From Flavobacteriales bacterium (GTDB taxonomy: Bacteria > Bacteroidota > Bacteroidia > Flavobacteriales_D > Crocinitomicaceae): 34,871 nt of DNA. Within the stretch, counting starts at the first letter, position 1. Each line of letters opens with the position of its first letter. The position numbers and the translations under genes are program-made. The stretch spans positions 1-34,871 of the forward strand of contig CANHMH010000009.1 of assembly GCA_947461635.1 (NCBI GenBank). The letters are read 5' to 3'. Under the pieces are notes generated by a model. The model was not told the origin of the DNA and did no database searches. It saw only the letters and a program-made list of their open reading frames with translations. Shown in pieces: positions 1-6,987 of this stretch.

Positions 1-1
1 G

Positions 2-430
2 TTCCGTCAGCGTTCCAATCTATTAATGGAAAATAGTCGAATGGAAATCAGGGGCTTAAGTAAGCGTGTTTTTTTGACGGATTTAGGAGATCTTGAAATC
101 AGTTTGAATCCAAAGGAAAAAGCACTATTCCTACTCTACCTCAATCATCCAGAGGGAATTATGCGCAGCCATTTAATTGATCACCGAGTGGAATTAAGAA
201 CCTATTACGCAATGATTAGCCAGCAAGCTTCGAATGAATTAATTGACGATTCCATTTCGCGTTTAACGGATGTGACAGATAACAACATGAATGAAGTCAT
301 GGCGCGTATTCGAGCGAAATTTCGTCAAGCAGTTGGAGGCCAACAATTCGAAGATTACAGCATTATGGCCACTCCAGAGGGGACACATAAAATTCGCTTA
401 AATCGAGAGTTAGTGAAATTTATCTCTTAA
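2..430 (+). CDS. Winged-helix-like hypothetical protein, 5' end outside window
   Basis: The reading frame is open from base 2, with no stop before the first ATG at 26, so this is probably the C-terminal part of a longer gene whose start lies outside the window. ATGs at 26 and 41 are possible internal starts. The visible 142 codons hold a helical segment (EKALFLLYLNHPEGI, MNEVMARIRAKFRQ) followed by a short beta-rich end (YSIMATPEGTHKIRLNRELV). This resembles a winged-helix fold with a recognition helix and a wing, as in OmpR-type effector domains or Bacteroidota regulatory proteins. I do not recognise a named family, and the DNA-binding idea is inference from pattern only. No signal peptide or membrane segment is visible in this part. 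The gene ends 18 bases before the DUF1287 gene in the same direction, so the two may be co-transcribed. Confidence 0.6.
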   Translation, partial: FRQRSNLLMENSRMEIRGLSKRVFLTDLGDLEISLNPKEKALFLLYLNHPEGIMRSHLIDHRVELRTYYAMISQQASNELIDDSISRLTDVTDNNMNEVMARIRAKFRQAVGGQQFEDYSIMATPEGTHKIRLNRELVKFIS

Positions 431-448
431 TCTAAAAGAATACAACAC

Positions 449-1132
449 ATGAAAAAAACAGCATTCATCCTTGGGCTTACCTTGATCTTGGCGCTTTTCT
501 CTTGGAGGGAAATCACCAGTCAAAAGACCGTTCGATCAAGTCTTGTAAAAACAGTAACGAAATCCGAAGTAAAATCGCAAGGATTTGAGGAGGACAGTAT
601 CATTGATAATCCTAATCTCCTAAAGTATGTCGAGCATGTACGCTGGCAAAGCACACAGGACGTCACCTATGATCCAAGTTATTTTACATTGAGCTATCCA
701 AATGGTGATGTTCCTGCAAATAAAGGCGTTTGCGTAGATGTTCCCATCCGAGGATTGCGCGCAGTTGGCATCGATTTACAGAAATTAGTACATGAAGATG
801 TGCTGTCAAATTCAAGTGCATATCACATTACGCGTGCAGATAAAAATATTGACCATCGTCGCTGTGTGAATTTAATCACCTATTTCAAGCGCAAAAAACA
901 GCAAATACCAGTAACGGACAACGCAGCTGATTATCGTCCAGGCGACATCGTTTTCTGGGACATCGCCCGCGGTCACGTCGGCGTTGTTACGAATGTGAAA
1001 GTCCCTGGAACCAACCGGTATTTTTTGGTGCATAATATTTGTTGCGGTCCACAAATGGAAGATTTTTTGTTTGCTGCGCCAATCGTTTGTCATGTTTCAA
1101 TTGAAAAAGTACTCCATGAAAATCTACCTTGA
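449..1132 (+). CDS. DUF1287 family exported protein (NlpC/P60-like fold)
   Basis: A 227-aa protein with an N-terminal hydrophobic stretch (residues 4-18) that fits a signal peptide or anchor. From about residue 68 it matches the DUF1287 (YijA-type) family: DPSYFTLSYPNGDVP, the GVCVDV motif with Cys95, the NIDHRR motif near residue 134, PGDIVFWD, and RGHVGVV with His176. Cys95 and His176 are positioned like the catalytic pair of an NlpC/P60-type papain-like hydrolase, so a cell-wall amidase or peptidase role in the periplasm is a reasonable inference. The family has no firmly established function. The start at ATG 449 gives a clean lysine-rich n-region (MKKTAF). The last 17 bases overlap the chosen start of the next gene, which suggests translational coupling. 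Confidence 0.85.
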   Translation: MKKTAFILGLTLILALFSWREITSQKTVRSSLVKTVTKSEVKSQGFEEDSIIDNPNLLKYVEHVRWQSTQDVTYDPSYFTLSYPNGDVPANKGVCVDVPIRGLRAVGIDLQKLVHEDVLSNSSAYHITRADKNIDHRRCVNLITYFKRKKQQIPVTDNAADYRPGDIVFWDIARGHVGVVTNVKVPGTNRYFLVHNICCGPQMEDFLFAAPIVCHVSIEKVLHENLP

Positions 1133-1535
1133 CTTCGACGGCACCGTTGTCGAACATTATTTCCCGGAAATTGGCGCAGAGAATCCGAATGCGCTTAACG
1201 TGATTTCACGATTGCAGTTAGCAGGACACGAGATTATTCTCAATACCTATCGTGCAGACATCGACCAGAAACATGTAGAAGAAGCCTTGGATTTCATTCA
1301 CTCTTTTGAGCTCCTCAAAAATCCCATTGAAAAATTTCTCCCGCAGAAATTGGAACCTCGGTCCTTTGACTTAGAAAGGGCAAAAGACAGCAATCAATTG
1401 TACATTGACGACATTGCCGAAGGAATCCCCATGAGACGCAACATCGCTTTGGAATACGGTATGATGGTCGATTGGATCGAACTAGAGAAAAAGTTGGAAG
1501 AAGCGGGATTTTTCGAATCGATTATTAACAACTAA
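1116..1535 (+). CDS. HAD-like hydrolase
   Basis: A 139-aa cytoplasmic protein. I chose ATG 1116 over the longer frame from 1071 because the conserved beta-strand begins directly at MKIYLDFDGT. HAD motif I is LDFDGT (Asp6 nucleophile, Asp8 acid/base). A Thr in NTY near residue 46 could serve as motif II, and LYIDDIAEGIP near residue 97 supplies the acidic metal-binding motif. The protein is short and has almost no cap domain, like the small HAD phosphatase-like proteins found as NIF- or polynucleotide-phosphatase relatives. The substrate cannot be told from the sequence. The start lies inside the end of the DUF1287 gene in another frame (17-base overlap), so expression is probably coupled to it. 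The phosphatase fold is fairly sure; the biological role is not. Confidence 0.75.
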   Translation: MKIYLDFDGTVVEHYFPEIGAENPNALNVISRLQLAGHEIILNTYRADIDQKHVEEALDFIHSFELLKNPIEKFLPQKLEPRSFDLERAKDSNQLYIDDIAEGIPMRRNIALEYGMMVDWIELEKKLEEAGFFESIINN

Positions 1536-1553
1536 AATCCAGCACTCAACAAC

Positions 1554-2210
1554 ATGGAAAACGGAGCTTATGCACTCTTGCCCTTACTTGGCGTTTTAGC
1601 CTTGATCAGTCGTGTGAGAGAAAACCGAAGAAAGAATAAATCGGAATCAAAACTCGAGGAAATAAGGACACCATCCTTTCAAATACCAGAAAAAATTGGC
1701 GGTGTAATTCTAGACGAAGCAGAACAATTGGAATGTGTATGGAATGAATTAATCAAAGTGCATAAAGAGAGTAATTGGCGCTTTGGTATTTATGAAAGTG
1801 AAAATTATGTGGAAACAACATTTGCCATTTCAGAAGAGATGCAAACAACATACCGCTACCTCATTTATGAGCAAAACCTACATTTCGATGTAAGGGTGAT
1901 CGATTCCTTTCCAACAGAAATTACTACAGATCTATTTGTTTTAGCTTCACATTTCAATAATTTATTGATGTTCGGAAAAGTGGTTGTAAATGTAAATCGT
2001 AGCAACGTACTTTTTAGTTATCAGAATGAAGTTTCACTTTATTCCGTGTTCCCTGAAAAAATTGACCACCATATAAGTCGACACTTTCACATTTCGAGGG
2101 ATGTATACTGGGCCTTTCAAAAATATTTGACTGAGCGCGAAGAACCAGTGATTATCATTGGTGAATTATTAAATATGCAAAGAATGCGCCAAGAAAATCC
2201 CAACGATTAG
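1554..2210 (+). CDS. Hypothetical protein with N-terminal membrane segment
   Basis: A 218-aa protein I do not recognise. Residues 5-19 (AYALLPLLGVLALIS) form one short hydrophobic segment followed by a strongly basic stretch (RVRENRRKNK), consistent with a single N-terminal membrane anchor and a cytoplasmic body. The remainder is an ordinary soluble mix with several aromatic-rich strands (YRYLIYEQNLHFDVRVID) and no obvious catalytic motif. The gene follows the HAD gene by 18 bases and precedes another unknown gene by about 21 bases, all in the same direction, so it is probably part of the same transcript. No function is proposed. Confidence 0.65.
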   Translation: MENGAYALLPLLGVLALISRVRENRRKNKSESKLEEIRTPSFQIPEKIGGVILDEAEQLECVWNELIKVHKESNWRFGIYESENYVETTFAISEEMQTTYRYLIYEQNLHFDVRVIDSFPTEITTDLFVLASHFNNLLMFGKVVVNVNRSNVLFSYQNEVSLYSVFPEKIDHHISRHFHISRDVYWAFQKYLTEREEPVIIIGELLNMQRMRQENPND

Positions 2211-2231
2211 AAAGATCGAATACCTTTGAGT

Positions 2232-2636
2232 ATGTCAACAAATGATCAAACCTTTTATTACCTCGAACATCTTTGTGAGTACCTCATATTCTGGAAACGC
2301 GACGTTGAATTCCGAGATGCAATAAAGCATTACCGATTGGATAAGTCAAGCAAAGAATTTTCCTTTTTCGCGAAATGTCCCGAAGAAATTTTGGACATCC
2401 ATGTTTATCAAATTTATGGTGGTGAATTGCATCAAGTGGATTCCATTTATCATACACCACGTCGATTTTTCTTCACGAAAACGAAATTAACAAGGGATGA
2501 ATTGGATGCTTCCTTAATGGCGCATAATTTCATAAAAACAGGAGATTTGTATGTTCATAAATATATGATTGCGTTCAAGCACCTAGAAGGGGTCATCTTC
2601 GCTTCAAAAAATTGCAAGAAGTATCTTGGGGATTGA
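2232..2636 (+). CDS. Hypothetical protein
   Basis: A 134-aa protein from ATG 2232; a TTG two codons earlier would extend it by two residues but the ATG is preferred. No signal peptide, membrane helix or known motif is visible. It is rich in aromatic and charged residues (EHLCEYLIFWKRDVEFRD; FFFTKTKLTRDELDASL), like many small cytoplasmic Bacteroidota proteins of unknown function. It closes the plus-strand run that begins at the left edge of the window. The next gene is separated by about 156 bases and has its own promoter-like box, so the transcript probably ends here, although I see no convincing hairpin terminator. Confidence 0.6.
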   Translation: MSTNDQTFYYLEHLCEYLIFWKRDVEFRDAIKHYRLDKSSKEFSFFAKCPEEILDIHVYQIYGGELHQVDSIYHTPRRFFFTKTKLTRDELDASLMAHNFIKTGDLYVHKYMIAFKHLEGVIFASKNCKKYLGD

Positions 2637-2792
2637 ATGGATTGATTAAATTAACCTTTTGAATTAAAAAGCACCCATTTTAACTTAAATCACCATTCGA
2701 AAAATAGTTCACTTCGAAATGTATCCATATCTTCGCGCCTTAATTGAAAATAGTACTGATTCAAGCATGCATCAGTTCGATAAATTTGACCT
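2637..2792. other. Intergenic region before the J-domain gene
   Basis: These 156 bases are AT-rich and hold no open frame of note. Two promoter-like boxes are visible: TATCTTCG at 2728-2735, a near match to the Bacteroidota -7 element, and an exact TAAATTTG at 2781-2788. No strong hairpin was found. Confidence 0.4.
2781..2788 (+). promoter_or_regulatory. Candidate Bacteroidota -7 box for the J-domain/KTSC gene
   Basis: TAAATTTG matches TAnnTTTG exactly and ends only four bases before ATG 2793. If it is used, the transcript would be leaderless or nearly so. The alternative is the near-match TATCTTCG at 2728-2735, which would give a leader of roughly 50 bases. A -33 element is not clear for either. 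Confidence 0.35.
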
Positions 2793-3245
2793 ATGAAACG
2801 CATCAACGAATACAAGAAATTATTTCAGATTGAAAACCAAATCGATTTGGCGGAATTAAAATCGACTTACCGTAAATTGGTGAAGCAATGGCATCCGGAT
2901 AAATTTCAAGATGGTGATCCTTTGAAGGAAGAAGCAGCGATTATGGGTCGACAAGTAACGGATGGATACCATTTTTTGGTAAGCATCGCACCGGAAACCA
3001 AAGAAGCAAATTTGGCGGAATATACGGTAACCATTAACGAATGTATGATTGCGGATTTCAAACATAAAGGACTCCTATTGGAAATCACATTTACAGATGG
3101 TTCTACCTACGAGTATTTTGGTGTCAATGCTAATGTCTACAAAAAACTCATTAACTCAGATAAACAAGTTCGTTTTGCAAAGCGCTTTATCTACGAAAGC
3201 TACTTGTACCGTAAATCGAAGAAAGGAAATCAAGCTGAGGAATAA
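2793..3245 (+). CDS. J-domain protein fused to a KTSC domain
   Basis: A 150-aa cytoplasmic protein. Residues 3-66 form a J domain: helix II is basic (LKSTYRKLVKQW), and the invariant HPD tripeptide is at residues 34-36 within WHPDKF. This tripeptide is needed to stimulate the ATPase of DnaK-type Hsp70 chaperones. Residues about 78-142 match a KTSC domain: ITFTDGSTYEYFGVNANVY, then a Ser-containing loop and FAKRFIYESYLYRK. KTSC domains are small modules, often stand-alone or on lysyl-tRNA synthetase-related and phage-type proteins, and their role is poorly known. There is no Gly/Phe-rich linker, zinc finger or DnaJ C-terminal domain, so this is a class III (specialised) J protein that probably directs Hsp70 to a client bound by the KTSC part. 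That last step is inference. Confidence 0.85.
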   Translation: MKRINEYKKLFQIENQIDLAELKSTYRKLVKQWHPDKFQDGDPLKEEAAIMGRQVTDGYHFLVSIAPETKEANLAEYTVTINECMIADFKHKGLLLEITFTDGSTYEYFGVNANVYKKLINSDKQVRFAKRFIYESYLYRKSKKGNQAEE

Positions 3246-3346
3246 GAAACTGCTTTTTTGTTCTGTGCAAATATTTGAAAAAATCAGCTTTGAATGGAGT
3301 GAAATTTAGTGCAACTACCTTCCGAAATTATATCAAATTAAACCCC

Positions 3347-4618
3347 TTATTGTCTTACTAGAACTGGCATTCCAACTACGACATTGTCATAAACAAGCGG
3401 TGCCATTTTGGGTGGGATATTGACACAACCGTGAGAACCTCCGCTTTGGTAAATACTAGCTCCAAATCGTCTTCTCCAAGTTGCATCATGCAAACCGTAA
3501 CCTTTGTAAAAAGGCATCCAATAAGAAACAAACGAAGCGTAACCGGGACCTCTCAATGTTTTGTTTCTTACTTTGACAAGGATTTTATAATCACCAATTG
3601 GTGTGTTTCGCTCCAAGCGCTCATTTCCCGTTACAACATCTGTTTCTAGAATTAAGCTACCTCCTTTAAATAACCACAACTTTTGCTGTGAAATACTTAC
3701 CTCTACAAAATCAGTTAATCCTTCTTTGATGCCTTTTGGTAAACCTCTCTGCACCAATACGATTTCTCTTTTTGCCGTTTTACCCGTTGGGATTAATTTG
3801 ATTAATTCATCAATTTCATTTGGTATATTCATTCGGAAAAATTGTTCTTGCTTCGTTGTGTCCAACGGGTCGAGTTTCGCCATTTCCTCCAATACCTCAC
3901 CAAGTGGTTTTTCGATTTCCTTTGCAATTTTTTGTAAGTAGGTTTGGGTAGAGATGTAATCAACCTTTACCTTTAATTCATTATCCAATGAAAGCCAAGG
4001 ACCAAAAGTACGTTTGTCTAAGGTGAAACTTTTCGACTCGAAATTAATTTTAACATTAGACTTTAAGCATTCTTCTAATGCTTTTTTAGCTACCTTCAAC
4101 TCCTTTGAATCCTTTTTGTATTTGGGTTTCAAGTATAAATCTGCTTTTGTTAAATCGATTGAATTACCCTTTTGTTGAATTAATTTCATCATTCGTATTC
4201 GAAGATTGGCAGTATCAACCTCAGTGCCCTGAAATTCTTCTTCTAAAGTGAAGTCATTCTCTTTATATATGTACGTTGCATTGCGCGAAGCCTCGAAAGG
4301 TAAATCATGAATGACTCCTAAAAAATTAGTCAATCCGGAATCTAATGCGACGCTTTTCCACGTTGAATCCTTCCAATTCTTTTTATCACCAACTTGATTG
4401 GTTTGAATTAAAAACTCATATTTCTTCGATTTTTTACTTGGCAAAGCAACTGAAAAAGCTACATCCAATTGATTGTCTCCGGTAATTTGAATGATTAAGC
4501 TATTTGAAGGAAGTTTCTTTTTTTCTTTTACTGGTTTTTCTTGATTTCCATTTTCACAAGATAAAAGACCTGAAAAAGCAACTAATAATACAGCTAAACA
4601 CTTGAAATATTGAAACAT
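3347..4618 (-). CDS. L,D-transpeptidase (YkuD) lipoprotein
   Basis: A 423-aa lipoprotein. A hydrophobic signal (residues 5-19) ends in the lipobox LLSC with Cys21 as lipid anchor. A Lys/Ser-rich linker follows. Residues about 190-250 (FTLDKRTFGPWLSLDNEL onward) resemble the peptidoglycan-binding module that precedes YkuD domains in other L,D-transpeptidases. The catalytic YkuD domain spans about 305-423: VEVSISQQKLWLF, NTPIGDYKI, GYGLHDATW with His377, and GGSHGCVNI with His396 and nucleophile Cys398. Such enzymes make 3-3 cross-links in peptidoglycan or attach proteins to it, acting in the periplasm. All key residues are present. It stands alone on the minus strand, convergent with the J-domain gene and divergent from the M15 operon. 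Confidence 0.92.
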   Translation of the reverse strand: MFQYFKCLAVLLVAFSGLLSCENGNQEKPVKEKKKLPSNSLIIQITGDNQLDVAFSVALPSKKSKKYEFLIQTNQVGDKKNWKDSTWKSVALDSGLTNFLGVIHDLPFEASRNATYIYKENDFTLEEEFQGTEVDTANLRIRMMKLIQQKGNSIDLTKADLYLKPKYKKDSKELKVAKKALEECLKSNVKINFESKSFTLDKRTFGPWLSLDNELKVKVDYISTQTYLQKIAKEIEKPLGEVLEEMAKLDPLDTTKQEQFFRMNIPNEIDELIKLIPTGKTAKREIVLVQRGLPKGIKEGLTDFVEVSISQQKLWLFKGGSLILETDVVTGNERLERNTPIGDYKILVKVRNKTLRGPGYASFVSYWMPFYKGYGLHDATWRRRFGASIYQSGGSHGCVNIPPKMAPLVYDNVVVGMPVLVRQ

Positions 4619-4954
4619 GCAGTCGAAATTTTGTTCGGTTATTAACTCTCTTAAAATATATTACCATGAATTGAAAGATAAAATTAAGACTAAAAACTGT
4701 GATAAAAAAAATAGTGGCTTCACAATGAATCTTTTAGTGAAGTTTCAACTCATTTATTTATAAAACTGAAAGTTTCGCATACTTCCCAAGCTTATAAACC
4801 TCGACATGCGAAGTGTAGATTTCTTACGAGTGGAAAAAGGAAGATTTAAATTCAATCGTAATAAAGGGTGTTCGCTTCAATTAAGGTTTAATTAATTATT
4901 TACAGAAAAAATTAAAAGTTTATTTTATTTAGTAAATTGCAAAAAATTTAATCA
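4619..4954. other. 336-base divergent intergenic region with an inverted repeat
   Basis: This AT-rich region separates the divergent YkuD and exported-protein genes, so it should hold promoters for both. I see no open frame that looks coding. An inverted repeat TTCGCAT (4774-4780) / ATGCGAA (4806-4812) encloses a 25-base loop, and CTTCAC ... GTGAAG forms a second weaker pair around 4726-4750. The last bases before ATG 4955 contain TAAATTGC, a weak match to the -7 element. No exact TAnnTTTG box was found on the plus strand here. Confidence 0.35.
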
Positions 4955-5395
4955 ATGAAAACAAGTCTATTTTTTATTCTATTTTTCCTTTCTCAAGGAT
5001 CGTTCATGGCTCAATCAATTCGTGATTTCAAGGTTAAAAATGAAGCGAATGCCACAGAAAGAACGAAAATGTTAGATCTTCTTAGAAATCAAATTAAAAA
5101 CGATATCGAACAAGATGTCATTTTTGTTGTCAATCACTTTTTGGTTTCTGGAAACTATGCATGGATGGAAGGAACCGTACAAAGAAAGGATGGAAAAACA
5201 TTAAAATTCCCGGGTGATTATTACGATTGTTGTCATGTTGAGGCAATCTTTAAAAGAGTAAATGGTACATGGATTTTAAAAGAAGAAGGTGCTTTCTCTA
5301 CGGATGTTTGGTATTCTTGTATTCACGATCGTTTTCCTGATGCTGATACTCGAATATTCTCTGCAAACGTTAGAAATATGATGAACTGCGACTAA
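4955..5395 (+). CDS. Small exported hypothetical protein
   Basis: A 146-aa protein with a clear signal peptide (MKTSLFFILFFLSQGSFMAQS, cleavage near residue 20). The mature part has an alpha region with many charges (residues 30-55) followed by beta-strands with a repeated look: VIFVVNHFLVSGNYAWMEGTV, then KFPGDYYDCCHVEAIFKRVNGTWIL. This is the style of a cystatin- or NTF2-like cone fold, though I cannot assign a family. Four Cys (paired CC near residue 90, one near 128 and one near the C-terminus) may form disulfides in the periplasm. The stop is one base from the start of the M15 peptidase gene, so the two are almost certainly co-translated and may act together. Confidence 0.7.
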   Translation: MKTSLFFILFFLSQGSFMAQSIRDFKVKNEANATERTKMLDLLRNQIKNDIEQDVIFVVNHFLVSGNYAWMEGTVQRKDGKTLKFPGDYYDCCHVEAIFKRVNGTWILKEEGAFSTDVWYSCIHDRFPDADTRIFSANVRNMMNCD

Positions 5396-5396
5396 T

Positions 5397-6119
5397 ATGT
5401 ACTACTTCTTATTTATTGTATTTTCTTTTTTCAGTTCAAGTGATGAATCTGTGTTTCTTCGTGCATATCCAGGAATCATTAAAAGCATCGATCAAAATAA
5501 GGTGAATTTTAAATCTGGAAAGAATCTAGCCTACAATGATTTTGCAAAAAAATCCACCAAAGAATTATTGGAGAATCCAGATATCGAAGATCAATTGTAT
5601 TACACCTATAATACCGAAGGACCAGAAAAGAACAATGACGCAGGTCGAATCCGTAACGATGCGTTTTTTAAAGAAATTTATGGACACTCGAAAGAGGAAG
5701 TTGCTAAAAACCTCACCACAGTTACTTGGTGTCCAAAATTGGTGAATGTTAAACTCAATTTTTCCAAGGTGAATAATGCGCACGTGGCCTTGACAAACGT
5801 TTCCAAAGAGTTAGATGAACATCCGGAATGGAAGAAGTATTTAACTAACATTGGCGGAACATTTAATTGGCGGAACATAAGTGGTACAAATCGTCTGAGT
5901 GCACATTCCTTTGGGATTACGATTGATATCAATACCTCCTATTCAAATTATTGGCAGTGGGATTGTGGCTGCAAAGATGAAAGTAAAAGTTTATCTTACA
6001 AGAACCGAATTCCTATGGGAATCGTTGAGATATTCGAAAAACATGGCTTCATTTGGGGTGGAAGATGGAAACATTATGACACCATGCACTTTGAATACCG
6101 TCCAGAGTTCTTTAAGTAA
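5397..6119 (+). CDS. M15 family D-alanyl-D-alanine carboxypeptidase-like peptidase
   Basis: A 240-aa exported protein with a short hydrophobic signal (residues 1-14). The C-terminal half has the M15 (VanY/Peptidase_M15_4) zinc site: SAHSFGITIDIN with His170 and Asp177, and HYDTMHFEYRPEF with His231 as third ligand. The WGGRWKHYD segment just before it is also typical. Residues 55-100 form a family-specific N-terminal extension. Such enzymes trim peptidoglycan stem peptides or act as endolysin-type L-Ala-D-Glu peptidases, here presumably in the periplasm. It starts one base after the stop of the small exported protein upstream, pointing to tight coupling. The gene ends before the convergent hutD-like gene with only a weak CGCTGA/TCAGCG inverted repeat (6137-6142, 6182-6187) in between. 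Confidence 0.88.
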   Translation: MYYFLFIVFSFFSSSDESVFLRAYPGIIKSIDQNKVNFKSGKNLAYNDFAKKSTKELLENPDIEDQLYYTYNTEGPEKNNDAGRIRNDAFFKEIYGHSKEEVAKNLTTVTWCPKLVNVKLNFSKVNNAHVALTNVSKELDEHPEWKKYLTNIGGTFNWRNISGTNRLSAHSFGITIDINTSYSNYWQWDCGCKDESKSLSYKNRIPMGIVEIFEKHGFIWGGRWKHYDTMHFEYRPEFFK

Positions 6120-6200
6120 TTTTATACAATTTAGCCCGCTGAAAAGATATTCATTGCGTCAAAAATCATAAAATTTAAAAATCAGCGACTCTAATTTTCT

Positions 6201-6767
6201 TTACACTAATTCGATCTCGCTCAAAATCAGGGTTCCATTTAAAAGGCATTCCAATTCAATCTCTTTGCAAGCTGAGGACTCAATGTCCAACACATCACCT
6301 GCATTCAGTATTTGATCAAAGCAACGAAATCGTCCCGTATGAATAAAAAGAATGATTCGTTTGTGAGCTAAGGAAACTAACTCTTGTTGCGATTCCTCCA
6401 ATGTAAACGCACGTGTAGAACCAACTGCTTGAGCATTACACATGAGGTTGAAATCACGAACCTTCCCAATACTTTTTGTCGCCCAAGATCCATCGAAAGT
6501 GTCTTGATCGTACGGCTTCAAGTGTTTTTGATAACGTCCTTCGTGAATTAAAGTCATCGATCCTTCCAAAACCATGAGAATGCGTGTCAAGCCACTGAAA
6601 TCGGAAAAGGTACTTTGTTCCGCTTCCACCGTTGCTGTACTAATGCGAAAAATGAAGTCGCGCTTGAGAAAATCACTTTCAATAGGATACTTTACGAGTT
6701 CAGTTGTCGTGCCGTTCGCCCAAGCATTCGCGGAAAATTGATGTGCAGGTTGGTAGTTGATTTTCAT
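6201..6767 (-). CDS. HutD/Ves family protein
   Basis: A 188-aa cytoplasmic cupin-like protein. It matches HutD/Ves through WANGTTTELVKYP near the N-terminus, FIFRISTATVEAEQSTFSDF, and GLTRILMVLEGSMTL, which together form the family signature. Members are bicupins; E. coli Ves is cold-induced, and HutD occurs in histidine-utilisation operons of Pseudomonas, where it may set an upper limit on urocanate or formylglutamate flux. Here there are no hut genes next to it, so the role is open. It is transcribed alone. A TATTTTTG box lies 17 bases upstream of the ATG. The usual glycine-rich NGGGTT is reduced to NGTTT. Confidence 0.85.
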   Translation of the reverse strand: MKINYQPAHQFSANAWANGTTTELVKYPIESDFLKRDFIFRISTATVEAEQSTFSDFSGLTRILMVLEGSMTLIHEGRYQKHLKPYDQDTFDGSWATKSIGKVRDFNLMCNAQAVGSTRAFTLEESQQELVSLAHKRIILFIHTGRFRCFDQILNAGDVLDIESSACKEIELECLLNGTLILSEIELV

Positions 6768-6783
6768 GTGGTGAAATTATATT

Positions 6784-6791
6784 CAAAAATA
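6784..6791 (-). promoter_or_regulatory. Candidate -7 box for the HutD/Ves gene
   Basis: Read on the minus strand this is TATTTTTG, an exact TAnnTTTG match, ending 16 bases before ATG 6767. It abuts the octamer array, so the -33 region of this promoter would lie next to or inside the repeats. Confidence 0.35.
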
Positions 6792-6807
6792 GTTTTTTTC
6801 ATTTGTT

Positions 6808-6911
6808 AATGTGCTAATGTTTCAATGTGCTAATGTGCTAATGTGCTAATGTTTCAATGTGCTAATGTTTCAATGTGCTAATGTTTCAATGTGCTAATGT
6901 GCTAATGTGCT
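6808..6911 (+). repeat. Tandem octamer array, upstream copy (13 units)
   Basis: Thirteen perfect-register octamers alternate between AATGTGCT (9 units) and AATGTTTC (4 units), with no spacers. The array sits between the divergent HutD/Ves gene and the T9SS surface protein and ends 76 bases before ATG 6988. It is a simple-sequence repeat, so unit number could change by slippage. A matching array lies downstream of the same gene in the same orientation. Confidence 0.95.
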
Positions 6912-6965
6912 ACCGTTTATCGGTCTGATATGAAATCTTTGTATCAACGACTAAAAATAATTTAC

Positions 6966-6973
6966 TAAATTCG
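6966..6973 (+). promoter_or_regulatory. Possible -7 box for the T9SS surface protein
   Basis: TAAATTCG differs at one position from TAnnTTTG and lies 14 bases before ATG 6988. A TTTG at 6938-6941 could be the -33 element, although the 24-base spacing is longer than the usual 19-21. Weak evidence. Confidence 0.25.
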
Positions 6974-6987
6974 TTCAAACTAAAAAA

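Noticed and set aside
872-1093. 73-aa minus-strand frame within DUF1287
   Set aside because: Opposite-strand shadow of a conserved coding region.
6808-6911. CRISPR array
   Set aside because: Units are eight bases with no spacers and no cas genes nearby; it is a simple tandem repeat.
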